Assembly: GCF_000787695.1 (NCBI RefSeq)
Contig: NZ_BBPH01000099.1
Coordinates: 1 to 36,290, forward strand
Source of the DNA: Paracoccus sp. PAMC 22219
GTDB lineage: Bacteria; Pseudomonadota; Alphaproteobacteria; Rhodobacterales; Rhodobacteraceae
Reading direction: 5' to 3'
Length of the DNA stretch: 36,290 nt
A program made the translations under genes and the position numbers. The notes under the pieces were generated by a model, which did not search any database, was not told the origin of the DNA, and saw only the letters and a program-made list of their open reading frames with translations. This document shows positions 6,918-15,203 of the stretch, piece by piece (the first letter of the stretch is position 1; each line of letters opens with the position of its first letter).

Positions 6918-8468
6918 TCAACGCTTCTTGATCAGGGAACCCAGCACACCCCGGACCAGCGCCTGCCCGGTCCGGGTCCCCAACTGCCGCGCCAGGCTTT
7001 TGCCAAAGGTCTGGACGATGCTGTCCGACCGCCCGCGCGGCGCGGCCTTCTCGCGCGCGGGCGGCTGATAGGGCCGCCCCCGACCTGCACCCGCGGGGAT
7101 GTCGAACAAACCGCCGTCATCCGCCTTGGCGCTGGCCGCCTGGGCTGCGGCTTCGGTCTTGCGGGCCAGCATCTCATGCGCGGAATCGCGGTCCAGCGGC
7201 GTGTCGTATTTCGGCCCCATGGGGGACGCGGCCCGGATCGCCGCGCGTTCCTGATCGGTGATCGGGCCCACCTGACTGAAGGGCGGACGGATCAGCGTGC
7301 GTTGCGCGATACCCGGCACACCCTTGGGCTGCAGGAACGAGGTCACGGCCTCCCCAGTGCCGACCTGCTGGATCGTTTCGGCAATGTCGAAATCGGGGTT
7401 GGTGCGGTAATTCTGCGCCGCGTCGCGCAGCGCCTTCTGATCCTTGGCGGTGAACGCCCGCAGCGCGTGCTGCACCCGGTTGCCCAGCTGTCCCAGCACC
7501 GATTCGGGAATGTCCGCCGGGCTTTGGGTCACGAACCAGATGCTGACCCCCTTGGACCGGATCAGCCGCGCCACCCGCTCGACCTTGTCGATCAGCGCCT
7601 TGGGTGCGTCGTCGAACAGCAGATGCGCCTCGTCGAAAAAGAACGCCACGCGCGGCTTGTCCGGGTCGCCCACTTCGGGCAGCTGCTCGAACAGCTCGGA
7701 CAGCAGCCACAGCAGGAAGGTCGCGTACAGGCGCGGGGCGTTCATCAGACGCTCGGCCGACAGGATGCTGATGACGCCGCGACCGTCGGCGTCTTGGCGG
7801 ATGATGTCGGTCAGGGCCAGCGCCGGTTCCCCGAACAGGTTCGCGCCGCCCTCCGTCTCCAGCACCAGCAGCGCCCGCTGGATCGCGCCCACGCTGGCGG
7901 CACTGACGTTGCCATAGCGTGTCGACAGATCGGCGGCATTCTGTCCGACCCAGACCAGCATCGACTGCAGGTCCTTCAGATCCAGCAGCGGCAGGCCCTC
8001 CTCGTCGGCGACCCGAAAGGCGATGGCCATCACCCCCTCCTGCGCCTCTGTCAGGTCCAGCAGGCGCGACAACAGCAGCGGTCCCATCTCGGCCGGCGTT
8101 GTGCGGACGGGGTGACCCTGCTGGCCCCACACGTCCCAGAACGTGACCGGATAGGACGCATAGGTCAGGTCGATCCCGATCTGCGCGGCCCGCGCCGCGA
8201 AGGGCTCATGCAGCTTGCCTTGGTCCGATCCCGCCTTGGCCAAGCCCGCCAGATCGCCCTTCACATCGGCAAGGAACACCGGGACGCCCGCCGCCGAAAG
8301 GCTTTCGGCCAGCGTCTGCAGCGTGACCGTCTTGCCGGTCCCGGTGGCGCCCGCGACCAGCCCGTGCCGGTTGGCCAGCTTCAGCAGAAGCGCCTCGGGG
8401 GTGGTGTATCCGGCGCCCGCACCGCCCACGAAGATCGTTCCCGCATCCAGGTCCAGAACCGAGGCCAT
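6918..8468 (-). CDS. HerA-like helicase/ATPase (DUF853 family)
   Basis: This is a cytosolic P-loop ATPase of the HerA/FtsK superfamily, DUF853 type, with 516 residues. Walker A GATGTGKT is near residue 40 and is followed by a typical FLADVKGDLAGLAKAG strand. Walker B VAFFFDEAHLLF is in the middle. The arginine-containing RSKGVSIWFVTQSPADIPES region fits sensor/arginine-finger elements of the family. The C-terminus is Ala/Arg-rich and ends SLIKKR. The ATG at 8468 is preferred over 8495 because it has a G-rich SD and starts with the family-like MASVLDLDAGTIFVGG. Its substrate and cellular role are unknown. There is no NurA, Sir2 or other HerA defence partner beside it, so I read it as the common housekeeping DUF853 protein. 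Confidence 0.9.
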   Translation of the reverse strand: MASVLDLDAGTIFVGGAGAGYTTPEALLLKLANRHGLVAGATGTGKTVTLQTLAESLSAAGVPVFLADVKGDLAGLAKAGSDQGKLHEPFAARAAQIGIDLTYASYPVTFWDVWGQQGHPVRTTPAEMGPLLLSRLLDLTEAQEGVMAIAFRVADEEGLPLLDLKDLQSMLVWVGQNAADLSTRYGNVSAASVGAIQRALLVLETEGGANLFGEPALALTDIIRQDADGRGVISILSAERLMNAPRLYATFLLWLLSELFEQLPEVGDPDKPRVAFFFDEAHLLFDDAPKALIDKVERVARLIRSKGVSIWFVTQSPADIPESVLGQLGNRVQHALRAFTAKDQKALRDAAQNYRTNPDFDIAETIQQVGTGEAVTSFLQPKGVPGIAQRTLIRPPFSQVGPITDQERAAIRAASPMGPKYDTPLDRDSAHEMLARKTEAAAQAASAKADDGGLFDIPAGAGRGRPYQPPAREKAAPRGRSDSIVQTFGKSLARQLGTRTGQALVRGVLGSLIKKR

Positions 8469-8538
8469 CGCATCCCCCAAGAAAACTTTGCGCAACGCAC
8501 GCCTTGAAAAGACAATTTTAACGCTTTCATGGCAAGGT

Positions 8539-8615
8539 GAAGTTGTCCGGATCGCAGCCGTGACCCGGACCTTCCTCCCTGTTGGACTGCCGCGCCCTCG
8601 GGCGCGGCTTTTTTT
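8539..8615 (+). ncRNA. Candidate small RNA 1 with anti-SD loop
   Basis: The segment between the divergent HerA-like and IalB-family genes has a small-RNA architecture. A hairpin GTCCGG(8545-8550)/CCGGAC(8565-8570) is followed by a single-stranded pyrimidine stretch cttcctccctgtt (8571-8583). A strong terminator with seven T follows (8589-8615). The CCUCCC core is complementary to Shine-Dalgarno sequences, as in alphaproteobacterial anti-SD small RNAs of the CcsR/cuckoo type. I cannot equate it with a named family. The 5' end is a guess: TTGAAA at 8504-8509 could be a -35, but the -10 is poor. Confidence 0.45.
8589..8615 (+). terminator. Rho-independent terminator
   Basis: The stem gccgcgccc / gggcgcggc (8589-8597 with 8600-8608) is followed by seven T. 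It is oriented for plus-strand transcription. No protein gene lies upstream on this strand since 6914, which is why a small RNA is proposed. Confidence 0.9.
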
Positions 8616-8643
8616 ATGTGATCAGGGAAGAATTCATTGACCG

Positions 8644-8672
8644 TTGACGGATCACGCTGGCGCGACTAGCGT
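8644..8672 (+). promoter_or_regulatory. Sigma-70-type promoter for candidate sRNA 2
   Basis: TTGACG (8644-8649) and TAGCGT (8667-8672) are separated by exactly 17 bases, a close match to a housekeeping promoter. The predicted start is near 8679. It lies just after the preceding terminator and about 55 bases before the next one, so the transcript would be short. Confidence 0.65.
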
Positions 8673-8678
8673 GCACCT

Positions 8679-8751
8679 CAATGATGACCGGCCTGTCCGG
8701 CAGGGAGAATTACGCAACGCGTCGGGGGCCGTGGTGAAAACCACGGCCTTT
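8679..8751 (+). ncRNA. Candidate small RNA 2, about 73 nt
   Basis: A short untranslated transcript is predicted from the promoter at 8644-8672 to the terminator at 8727-8751. It contains a small hairpin ccggcctgtccgg near 8689 and the G/A-rich stretch cagggagaa (8701-8709). No start codon with a reading frame of any length is present. It might instead be a prematurely terminated leader of the IalB-family gene, which however has its own promoter at 8885-8912. Confidence 0.5.
8727..8751 (+). terminator. Hairpin terminator of candidate sRNA 2
   Basis: ggccgtgg (8727-8734) pairs with ccacggcc (8741-8748) around a GAAA-type loop, followed by ttt. The T tract is short, but the stem is perfect. Confidence 0.7.
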
Positions 8752-8884
8752 CGCGTTCAGGCATGACGCCCGAAGGGGCCAACCGGTTCCACCCCCTTCA
8801 TCGTCGATGCGCGAATCCTTGCGCAGGCGGGCGCAGCACCGCCCGACCTCAAGCCTTGGTGACAGCCCGTGCTTGGTCGGGGGA

Positions 8885-8912
8885 CTGACAAGCCCCGGTC
8901 CCGTGCTAGATC
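8885..8912 (+). promoter_or_regulatory. Promoter of the IalB-family gene
   Basis: CTGACA (8885-8890) and TAGATC (8907-8912) are separated by 16 bases. The -10 is embedded in cccgtgcTAG, which recurs at the aminotransferase promoter at 16497. The predicted transcript would have a leader of about 29 bases before the ATG at 8948. Confidence 0.55.
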
Positions 8913-8947
8913 AGCCGCAATGCGTTGAGCAAAAGAAAGAAAGATCC

Positions 8948-9732
8948 ATGTTCATCAAACCCTCGCACGCGCTGCTGGCTGCCTTGGCCCTGATCGCCGG
9001 GCCCGCATTCGCTCAGGACACTCCGGCCCCCGCCACGCCCGAAGCTCCTGCCGCGGAAGCGCCCGCAGCCGACGCACCGGCGGCGGATGCGCCGGCCGCA
9101 GATGCACCGGCACCTGCCGATGCGCCCGCGGCACCTGCAGACGCCCCGGCTGCTGCGAACGCACCCGCGGGCCAGCCTGCGCGCGATCCGAACGGACCCG
9201 GCAGCTATTACGCCAAGTCCGAGCACGGCGACTGGACGATCCGCTGCATCCGTGCCGATCAGGGCAAGGACCCCTGCGAGATGTACAAGCTGCTGACCGA
9301 CGAGGATGAAAATCCCGTGGCCGAGCTGACCATGGTGCCGCTGTCGAACGGCGACGTCGCCGCCGGCGCGACCCTGGTCGCCCCGCTGGAGACCGATCTG
9401 ATCGACGGCCTGGGCTTCCAGGTCGCAGCGGAGAGATGCGCGGCTATCCGTTCAGCTTCTGCGCCCCGGTCGGCTGCATCGCGCGCCTGGGTTTCACCAC
9501 TCAGGAACTGGCAGGCATGAAGGCCGGCAGCACCGCCACCGTGCAGCTGCTGCCCTTCGGCGGCGACCCGGACTCGCCGGTTCAGCTGGGCATGTCTCTG
9601 GCTGGCTTCACCGCCGCGTTTGACGAGCTGGCAGCCTACGCCGCCGAACCCGCGCCCGCTCCGGCCGCCGACGCGACCCCGGCCGATGAACCTGCCGAAG
9701 ACGCGCCCGCCGAGGACGTCCCGGCCGAGTGA
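8948..9732 (+). pseudogene. IalB-family (invasion-associated locus B) gene, frameshifted
   Basis: This is a periplasmic protein of the IalB family, named for a Bartonella invasion locus but common in free-living alphaproteobacteria. A signal peptide (MFIKPSHALLAALALIAG, then PAFA) is followed by an Ala/Pro/Asp low-complexity linker. The IalB domain follows, starting at GDWTIRC and continuing through LIDGLGFQV. At 9430-9431 the frame breaks: the upstream frame runs on into unrelated residues. The domain continues one frame over as MRGYPFSFCAPVGCIARLGF and ends at 9732 with an acidic Ala/Pro/Glu tail. Adding one G to the GG at 9430-9431 restores ...QVAAGEMRGYPFSFC.... Codon bias is good on both sides, so either the loss is recent or the base is missing from the sequence. 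Confidence 0.88.
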
Positions 9733-9749
9733 CCTGATATTGCCTGACG

Positions 9750-9783
9750 AAAAGGCCGCGTCCCTTGGGGGCGCGGCCTTTTT
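9750..9783 (+). terminator. Rho-independent terminator after IalB-family gene
   Basis: aaaaggccgcg (9750-9760) pairs with cgcggcctttt (9772-9782), with further tccc/gggg pairing in the loop. The A and T flanks make it usable from both sides. It separates the IalB-family gene from the convergent beta-ketoacyl synthase gene. Confidence 0.9.
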
Positions 9784-9802
9784 AATGTGGCGGGTTTGCG
9801 GA

Positions 9803-11101
9803 TTAGACGCGGCGCAGGGCGATCACCGCGTTCAGCCCGCCAAAGGCGAAGGCGTTGGACAGCACGGCATCGACCTTCGCCTCGCGCGCCTCGTTCGGGA
9901 CGACGTCCAGTGCGCATTCCGGGTCGGGCTCCTGATAGCCGATCGTGGGCGCGATCACCCCGTCGCGCAGCGCCATGATGCAAGCCAGCAATTCGACCGC
10001 TCCGGTGCCGCCGATCAGGTGGCCGTGCATCGACTTGGTCGACGACATCATCAGTCGGTCCGCATGATGACCGAACGCATGCGCCACCGCCGCACATTCC
10101 GTCTTGTCATTCGCGGCTGTGCCCGTTCCGTGGGCATTGATATAGCCGATATCCTCGCGGTTCAGGCCCGCATCGACCATCGCCCCGGTAATCGCGCGCT
10201 CTGCCCCCTGGGCCGAGGGCATGACGATGTCCTGCGCGTCCGACGACATCGCGAATCCCACGACCTCGGCCAGGATCTCGGCGCCGCGGGCACGGGCGTG
10301 TTCGTAATCCTCGAAGACAAAGACGCCCGCGCCCTCGCCCTGGACCATGCCGTTGCGGTTGGCGCTGAACGGACGGCAGGCGTCCTTGGACATCACCCGC
10401 AGGCCTTCCCAGGCCTTGACGCCGCCAAAGCACAGCATCGCCTCAGACCCGCCCGACAGCATCACGTCGGCCGCACCCGACCGGACCATCTGAAACGCCA
10501 GGCCCATCGCGTGGTTGCTGCTGGCGCAGGCTGTGGCGACGGTGAAGGCGGGGCCGCGCAGGCCGAACTCCATGCTGACATGGCTGGCGGCGGCGTTGTT
10601 CATTAGCTTTGGCACGACAAAGGGGTGAACGCGGTTCTTCCCCTCCTCATAGACGGCACGATAGTTCTCGTCCCAGGTGTTCAGCCCGCCGCCCGCAGTG
10701 CCCAGGATGACCCCGGACCGGAGGCCAAGTGCACCCTGGAAATGCAGGCCCGACTGTTCGACCGCCTGCTTGGCGGCCAACAGCGTGAACTGGGTGAACT
10801 TGTCATACAGCAGGATCTGCTGGCGGTTGAAATAGGTCTCGGGCGTCCAGTCATGCACCTGGCCGCCGATCTGGATCGACAGGCGATCCACGTCGCGGAA
10901 ATCCAGCTGCGTGATCCCGCAGCGCCCCTCGCGGAACGCCTCCAACGTGGTGGCGACATCGTGGCCAAGCGCGTTGATTGTGCCTGCCCCGGTGATGACC
11001 ACGCGGCGCAGCCCGCCACGACCGGTCATCTCGGCCGCGGGCCGGATCGCGGGTGCCGCGCGACCGGCGTCGATCAGCGCCTCGTCCACCGGACCGCTCA
11101 T
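9803..11101 (-). CDS. fabF: Beta-ketoacyl-ACP synthase (KAS II/FabF-like)
   Basis: This is a condensing enzyme of fatty acid elongation that extends acyl-ACP with malonyl-ACP. The catalytic triad is visible: Cys in VATACASSNHAMG, His in INAHGTGTAAND and His in KSMHGHLIGGTGA. The C-terminus SNAFAFGGLNAVIALRR is the usual KAS ending. At 432 residues it has about 25 extra N-terminal residues compared with most FabF. The first ATG is kept because it overlaps the ACP stop (ATGA) and has AAAGG upstream. Coupling to a dedicated ACP and an lpxD gene suggests a specialised acyl chain, as in the acpXL-fabF clusters of rhizobia that make very long chains for lipid A. It is therefore probably not the housekeeping FabF. 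Confidence 0.88.
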   Translation of the reverse strand: MSGPVDEALIDAGRAAPAIRPAAEMTGRGGLRRVVITGAGTINALGHDVATTLEAFREGRCGITQLDFRDVDRLSIQIGGQVHDWTPETYFNRQQILLYDKFTQFTLLAAKQAVEQSGLHFQGALGLRSGVILGTAGGGLNTWDENYRAVYEEGKNRVHPFVVPKLMNNAAASHVSMEFGLRGPAFTVATACASSNHAMGLAFQMVRSGAADVMLSGGSEAMLCFGGVKAWEGLRVMSKDACRPFSANRNGMVQGEGAGVFVFEDYEHARARGAEILAEVVGFAMSSDAQDIVMPSAQGAERAITGAMVDAGLNREDIGYINAHGTGTAANDKTECAAVAHAFGHHADRLMMSSTKSMHGHLIGGTGAVELLACIMALRDGVIAPTIGYQEPDPECALDVVPNEAREAKVDAVLSNAFAFGGLNAVIALRRV

Positions 11102-11364
11102 CCGGCCTTTTCCGCGACCAGCCTGTGCACCGCGGCGATGATCGTCCCCATGTTCGAGATGTCGAATTCCGACTTCTCGGGCTCGTTCGCGTTGAACGGG
11201 ATCGAGATGTCGAACTCCTCCTCGATGGCAAAGATCGATTCGACCAAGCCAAGGCTGTCGATGCCCAGATCGGCGGGGGTCGCCTCATCGGTGATCTGGT
11301 CGGGGTCCAGCATCGCCTGTTCCGCGATGATGGCCCGAATGCGCTGGGTGATGTCGTCTGTCAT
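11098..11364 (-). CDS. Acyl carrier protein (specialised, AcpXL-like context)
   Basis: This 88-residue acidic acyl carrier protein is the cytosolic carrier of growing acyl chains on a phosphopantetheine arm. The attachment Ser is in ADLGIDSLGLVESIFAIEEEF (about residue 37). The insert after FDISIPFNANEPEKSEFDIS is longer than in housekeeping AcpP and recalls AcpXL, the carrier for very long hydroxylated chains of lipid A. An AGGAGG site precedes the ATG. It starts 12 bases after the lpxD stop and its own stop overlaps the KAS start by 4 bases, so the three are one translationally coupled operon. That it is AcpXL itself is inference from context. Confidence 0.85.
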   Translation of the reverse strand: MTDDITQRIRAIIAEQAMLDPDQITDEATPADLGIDSLGLVESIFAIEEEFDISIPFNANEPEKSEFDISNMGTIIAAVHRLVAEKAG

Positions 11365-11376
11365 GTCGCCTCCTGT

Positions 11377-12477
11377 TCAGCCCTTTTCCAACAGGCGTGT
11401 AACCGTTTCCTGTAGCTTGGACAGCTGTTGTGCGAAACGCGGCAACCGCCGCATGGCCTTCTGGATCTCCATCTGGGTCTCCATCTTGACGGCCGGATTG
11501 CCCAGGATCACGCGGCCTGCGGGCACGCGGGAATAGATCTTGGTGGCGCCGCCCGCGATCACGTCGTCGCCCACCTGGATGTTGTCGCTGACGCCCACCT
11601 GGCCCGCCAGCACCACACGGTCGCCGATCACCGACGATCCGGCGATGCCCACCTGGCTGCACAGCAGGCAATCGCGGCCCACCACGACGTTGTGGGCGAT
11701 CATCACCAGGTTGTCGATCTTGGTGCCGTCGCCGACGCGGGTCGACCGGATCGTGCCACGATCGATGGTGGCGTTCGCGCCGACCTCGACGTCGTGACCC
11801 AGTTCGACCGCGCCCAGGGAATGGATGCGCGTCCAATGCTGCTGGGTCACTGCCGCGCGGGTGCCAAGGGTGCGGCGGATCTCCTCGATCCCCGATTCCT
11901 CGGGGGTGACGAAGGAAAATCCATCGCCGCCGATCACCGCGCCGGGTTGCACGATCAGGCGGTCGCCGGCCACGACGTCATGGCCGATGCGCACACCCGG
12001 ATGGATCAGGGCCCGGTCCCCGATGCGCGCACCGCGCCCGATGCTGACATGCGCGCCGATGCGGGCGCCCTGCCCGATCTGGACACGCGCGCCGATTACC
12101 ACGAAAGGTCCGATCGCGGCGCCGTCGCCGATCGTGGCGGACGCATCGATGACCGCGGTGGGATGGATGCCCGGCGCGATGTCAGGACCGGGATCAAACG
12201 CACGTGTCAGCCCGGCCATGACCAGGCGCGGACGGGGGGCAAAGATGGCGGCCTTCAGGCCATAGGCTTCGGGGTCCATGCCTTCGGCAAGAATGGCGAT
12301 GCTGCCGGGCGTCAACGCCTCGGCGTATTTCGGGGCCATGGCCATGGCCAGCGTGCCGCCATGGGCATCGACCGGGCGGACAGCCGCGGGTTCCGCCGCG
12401 CCGGTCACCCGGATCGACTGGTCGCCCCAGCACCGCGCGTCCAGAGCCCGCGCCAGCTCACCCATCGTCAGGACCAT
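11377..12477 (-). CDS. lpxD: UDP-3-O-(3-hydroxyacyl)glucosamine N-acyltransferase (LpxD)
   Basis: This is the third enzyme of lipid A synthesis, transferring a hydroxyacyl chain from ACP to the 2-amino group of UDP-3-O-acylglucosamine. The N-terminal uridine-binding domain covers about residues 1-100. A long left-handed beta-helix follows, with many hexapeptides such as [20 protein letters not shown]. The catalytic His is expected in [11 protein letters not shown]. The C-terminal helical part ends with [17 protein letters not shown]. Length is 366 residues, normal to slightly long. I chose the ATG at 12477 because of an exceptionally G-rich ribosome site (aaggggggacc). The familiar neighbours bamA, fabZ and lpxA are absent; instead it heads an lpxD-acp-KAS operon. 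Confidence 0.9.
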   Translation of the reverse strand: MVLTMGELARALDARCWGDQSIRVTGAAEPAAVRPVDAHGGTLAMAMAPKYAEALTPGSIAILAEGMDPEAYGLKAAIFAPRPRLVMAGLTRAFDPGPDIAPGIHPTAVIDASATIGDGAAIGPFVVIGARVQIGQGARIGAHVSIGRGARIGDRALIHPGVRIGHDVVAGDRLIVQPGAVIGGDGFSFVTPEESGIEEIRRTLGTRAAVTQQHWTRIHSLGAVELGHDVEVGANATIDRGTIRSTRVGDGTKIDNLVMIAHNVVVGRDCLLCSQVGIAGSSVIGDRVVLAGQVGVSDNIQVGDDVIAGGATKIYSRVPAGRVILGNPAVKMETQMEIQKAMRRLPRFAQQLSKLQETVTRLLEKG

Positions 12478-12547
12478 GGTCCCCCCTTTCGCGCAAGGAC
12501 TTAGCCTGTTTGCGGGGCTGCTTCCAGTGCCTGCGTTCCGGGGCAGG

Positions 12548-14203
12548 TCACAACCCTGAGGGCAGTTCGGCCACCACCGCAGGGGCCGTCGCACCGAACC
12601 CGTGGGTCTGCAGCGCCTCCCAGATGCGGGCATCGCGGCCATAGATGTCGTCGAACAGCCGGATGCGTCCGTCCGGGCCGGGCCAGGCGGTGAAATAGAC
12701 CAGATGCACGGGAACCGGCGGTGTCAGGGACAGCCAGGTCTCGCGCTCGCGGTCGCGGGCGCGCTGGAACATTGCCGCCGGATCGTCGGTCTGGTGCGAC
12801 AGCAGCGCATGGGCCAGATCGACCGGATCACCGATGCGGATGCAGCCGTTCGAATCCGCCCGTACGCGGTTTGCGAACAGATGCTTGGACGGCGTATCGT
12901 GCAGATAGATGTTCCAGGGGTTGGGAAAGATGAACTTGACCATGCCCAAGGCATTGACGTCACTGGGCTTCTGGCGCAGGCGGAACGGAAAGCTGGCCGC
13001 GCTGAAGCGGGTGAAATCGATGCCGTCGCGCGCCAGGACGCGACCCGCGCCATCCACAACGTCAAGATGCGATACGGCGTACCGGTTGGCCTGCAGCCTG
13101 GGCAGATAGTCGCGCACGGCGATGGACCGCGGCACGTTCCAGCTGGGGTTGACCACGACATTGGCCATCAGCTCCGAAAACTCGGGGGTGCGCATTTCGG
13201 GCGTGTCCTTGCCCATGACGCTGCGGGTGCGGAACACCTCGGCCCCGTCCTCGATGATGGTGGTGCTGAATTCGGGGATGTTGACCCAGACATGGCGGCT
13301 GTCCAGATCCTCGGCCGCCATCCAGCGCATCCGTTCCAGCGCGACCAGGATCGCGCGCTGCCGCGCATCCTGCCCGGCGCCACCGTCACCGTTCAAAGCG
13401 GCGATTGTCTGCGGTCCGGCCACGCCGTCATCGGGCAGGCCCGCCGCCCGCTGATACGCCGCGACCGCTTGGGTCAGCGCGTCGTCATACAGCGACAGAT
13501 CCGGCCCGGTGGCCGCGAAACCGATCGCCGCCAGGCGCACGCGCAGGTCGGTCACGGCTGCCGCACGCTGGCCGGGTCGCCAGACGCCTGTGGCGATCCG
13601 CGGCAACCCCGGCGGCACCACCAGATCGGCCGGACCGGACAGCGCCTGCTGCAGCGCCAGATAGGCCGGATGGTCCGGCCCCGCCCCTGCCAGCACCGCC
13701 GCAGGATCGGCCGCGACCTGGAACCGGGCCAGCAGCGGGGTCACAGCAGTGCGCAGGGGCTGGCGCTTGATCTCGGGGTCGACGCGGGCGGGGTTCAGGA
13801 TGCCCTCGGTCAGATCGCGCAGCAGCCGCGACAGGGCACGGGCATGCGCGACCTCGGCCGTCAGGTCTTGGGCGTCGGTCAGGCGATCGGGCTGATACCG
13901 CGCGGCGGGGATTCCGTGACGCGGGGCGTTCTGGATCGCCTCGCGCAACGCGGAACGTCTTGCCTCTCCCTCGGGTCCAAGAAAGATCGGACGCAGCCCG
14001 TTGCTGCCGTAAAAGGCGGCAAGATCGGCGTCGCCGGACACCGCCAGCGCCAGGGCCATCTGTTCCGCGGTGAAATCCAGCCGTGGCGCAACGGCCACGG
14101 TCACGGCAGCGAGAGGTTCGCGCGCGCCGGACACCCCGGGAACCGCCCCAAGCACCCCTGCCAGCGCCAGCGCCAGCACGCCCCCGACCATCCGAACCGC
14201 CAT
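12548..14203 (-). CDS. YcbB-like murein L,D-transpeptidase
   Basis: This is a periplasmic enzyme forming 3-3 cross-links in peptidoglycan, or attaching proteins to it. Its 551 residues begin with a signal peptide ([20 protein letters not shown]). An N-terminal scaffold domain and a peptidoglycan-binding domain (about residues 210-275, [22 protein letters not shown]) follow. The YkuD catalytic domain carries HDTPSKHLF and then [10 protein letters not shown], with Cys near residue 454. An in-frame ATG at 14266 exists, but the ATG at 14203 has CGGAGG at ideal spacing and starts the signal peptide. It is transcribed divergently from a DUF882 peptidase, echoing the ycbB-ycbK neighbourhood of E. 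coli. Confidence 0.93.
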   Translation of the reverse strand: MAVRMVGGVLALALAGVLGAVPGVSGAREPLAAVTVAVAPRLDFTAEQMALALAVSGDADLAAFYGSNGLRPIFLGPEGEARRSALREAIQNAPRHGIPAARYQPDRLTDAQDLTAEVAHARALSRLLRDLTEGILNPARVDPEIKRQPLRTAVTPLLARFQVAADPAAVLAGAGPDHPAYLALQQALSGPADLVVPPGLPRIATGVWRPGQRAAAVTDLRVRLAAIGFAATGPDLSLYDDALTQAVAAYQRAAGLPDDGVAGPQTIAALNGDGGAGQDARQRAILVALERMRWMAAEDLDSRHVWVNIPEFSTTIIEDGAEVFRTRSVMGKDTPEMRTPEFSELMANVVVNPSWNVPRSIAVRDYLPRLQANRYAVSHLDVVDGAGRVLARDGIDFTRFSAASFPFRLRQKPSDVNALGMVKFIFPNPWNIYLHDTPSKHLFANRVRADSNGCIRIGDPVDLAHALLSHQTDDPAAMFQRARDRERETWLSLTPPVPVHLVYFTAWPGPDGRIRLFDDIYGRDARIWEALQTHGFGATAPAVVAELPSGL

Positions 14204-14506
14204 CTGAACCTCCGAAACTCGTCCGCCATTGTCCCATGCCGCCGTGACTGGCGCCACACCCCACATATCTGTTTGTGCAGAGGAAAAGGACGGGTTGCCA
14301 AAACGCCACAGCGCCGGAACCGATCTGCAACAACTGCAATTTTCGGCGAAATCTTGCCGAAACTCGCGCTAGGATCGGCCATCCCGGCAGAATCCGTTTC
14401 GTTGCGCACAGTCTTTTGACATATTGTTAATCAGGTCGGGGATAAACCACGACAAGCCGCGATCCGTCGCCGGCTAAAAAAAACGAAGCAGGACAGGCGA
14501 TCTGAC
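14204..14506. promoter_or_regulatory. Divergent promoter region, about 300 bases
   Basis: This gap separates the divergent L,D-transpeptidase and DUF882 genes. Facing the DUF882 gene it contains TTGACA at 14416, within an A/T-richer stretch (ttttgacatattgttaatc). I cannot point to a convincing -10 at standard spacing. No RNA gene or operator palindrome was recognised. Confidence 0.3.
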
Positions 14507-15070
14507 ATGACAATGGACCTTATCTCCCGTCGCGGCATCTTGGGTGTGTTCGCGGCAACCAGTGTTGCGGCGGCTCCGGTGATGGCCAATGCCTTCGGGT
14601 TTTTGCGCGGCAACGCGGGCGACATGCGGCGGGTCAAGATGTACAACGGCCGGACCGGCGAAAGCATCGACACGGTCTACTGGGTCGACGGCAAGTACAT
14701 CCGCGAGGCCCTGAACGAGATCAACGTCTTCATGCGCGACTGGCGCACGGGTGAGGTGATCGGCATCGACCCGCGGATGGTCGACGTCGCAGCCGCATCG
14801 TCGCGCCTGCTGCAGACCAACGAGCCCTACATGATGCTGTCGGGTTACCGCTCTCCGCGCACCAACGCGATGCTGCGGCGTCAGTCGGGCGGCGTGGCGC
14901 AGAACTCGCTGCACCTGACGGGCAAGGCGGCCGACCTGCGGCTGAAGTCGCGTTCGGTCGGGCAGATGTATCAGGCCGCCGTCGCCTGCCGCGCAGGCGG
15001 TGTGGGGCGCTACAGCCGGTCGAACTTCGTGCACATGGATTGCGGTCCGGTCCGCACCTGGGGCAGCTGA
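14507..15070 (+). CDS. DUF882/YcbK-like peptidase M15 family protein
   Basis: This is an exported metal-dependent peptidase-like protein of 187 residues related to YcbK and the M15 (VanY/MepA-type) fold. A twin-arginine-like signal SRRGILGVFAATSVAAAP spans residues 7-24. Zinc-site residues fit the family: SGYRS at 112-116, HLTGKAADLR with H136 and D143, and FVHMDCG with H176. It probably trims cell-wall peptides. It lies opposite a YcbB-like L,D-transpeptidase, so the two may share regulation. An apparent terminator follows at 15097-15128. Confidence 0.9.
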   Translation: MTMDLISRRGILGVFAATSVAAAPVMANAFGFLRGNAGDMRRVKMYNGRTGESIDTVYWVDGKYIREALNEINVFMRDWRTGEVIGIDPRMVDVAAASSRLLQTNEPYMMLSGYRSPRTNAMLRRQSGGVAQNSLHLTGKAADLRLKSRSVGQMYQAAVACRAGGVGRYSRSNFVHMDCGPVRTWGS

Positions 15071-15096
15071 TCCTCAACGACCTTATCGCAAGGTGC

Positions 15097-15128
15097 AAAC
15101 GCCCTCTGCAAACAGCAGACGGCGTTTT
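15097..15128 (+). terminator. Terminator after DUF882 gene
   Basis: aaacgcc (15097-15103) pairs with ggcgttt (15121-15127), and an inner tctgc (15105-15109) pairs with gcaga (15115-15119). A short T run continues at 15125-15128. It lies 27 bases after the stop codon. Confidence 0.65.
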
Positions 15129-15203
15129 CCGCATTTTTCGGGCTTGCCGCCGCAACGCTGGCTTGCGACGCTGGCCGGGACAACAAGACAAGATCGGACC
15201 TGC

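Noticed and set aside
9060..9180. A tandem DNA repeat in the IalB-family gene
   Set aside because: The Ala/Pro/Asp repeats (APAADAPAAD) are protein-level low complexity in a periplasmic linker, with varied codons rather than exact DNA copies.
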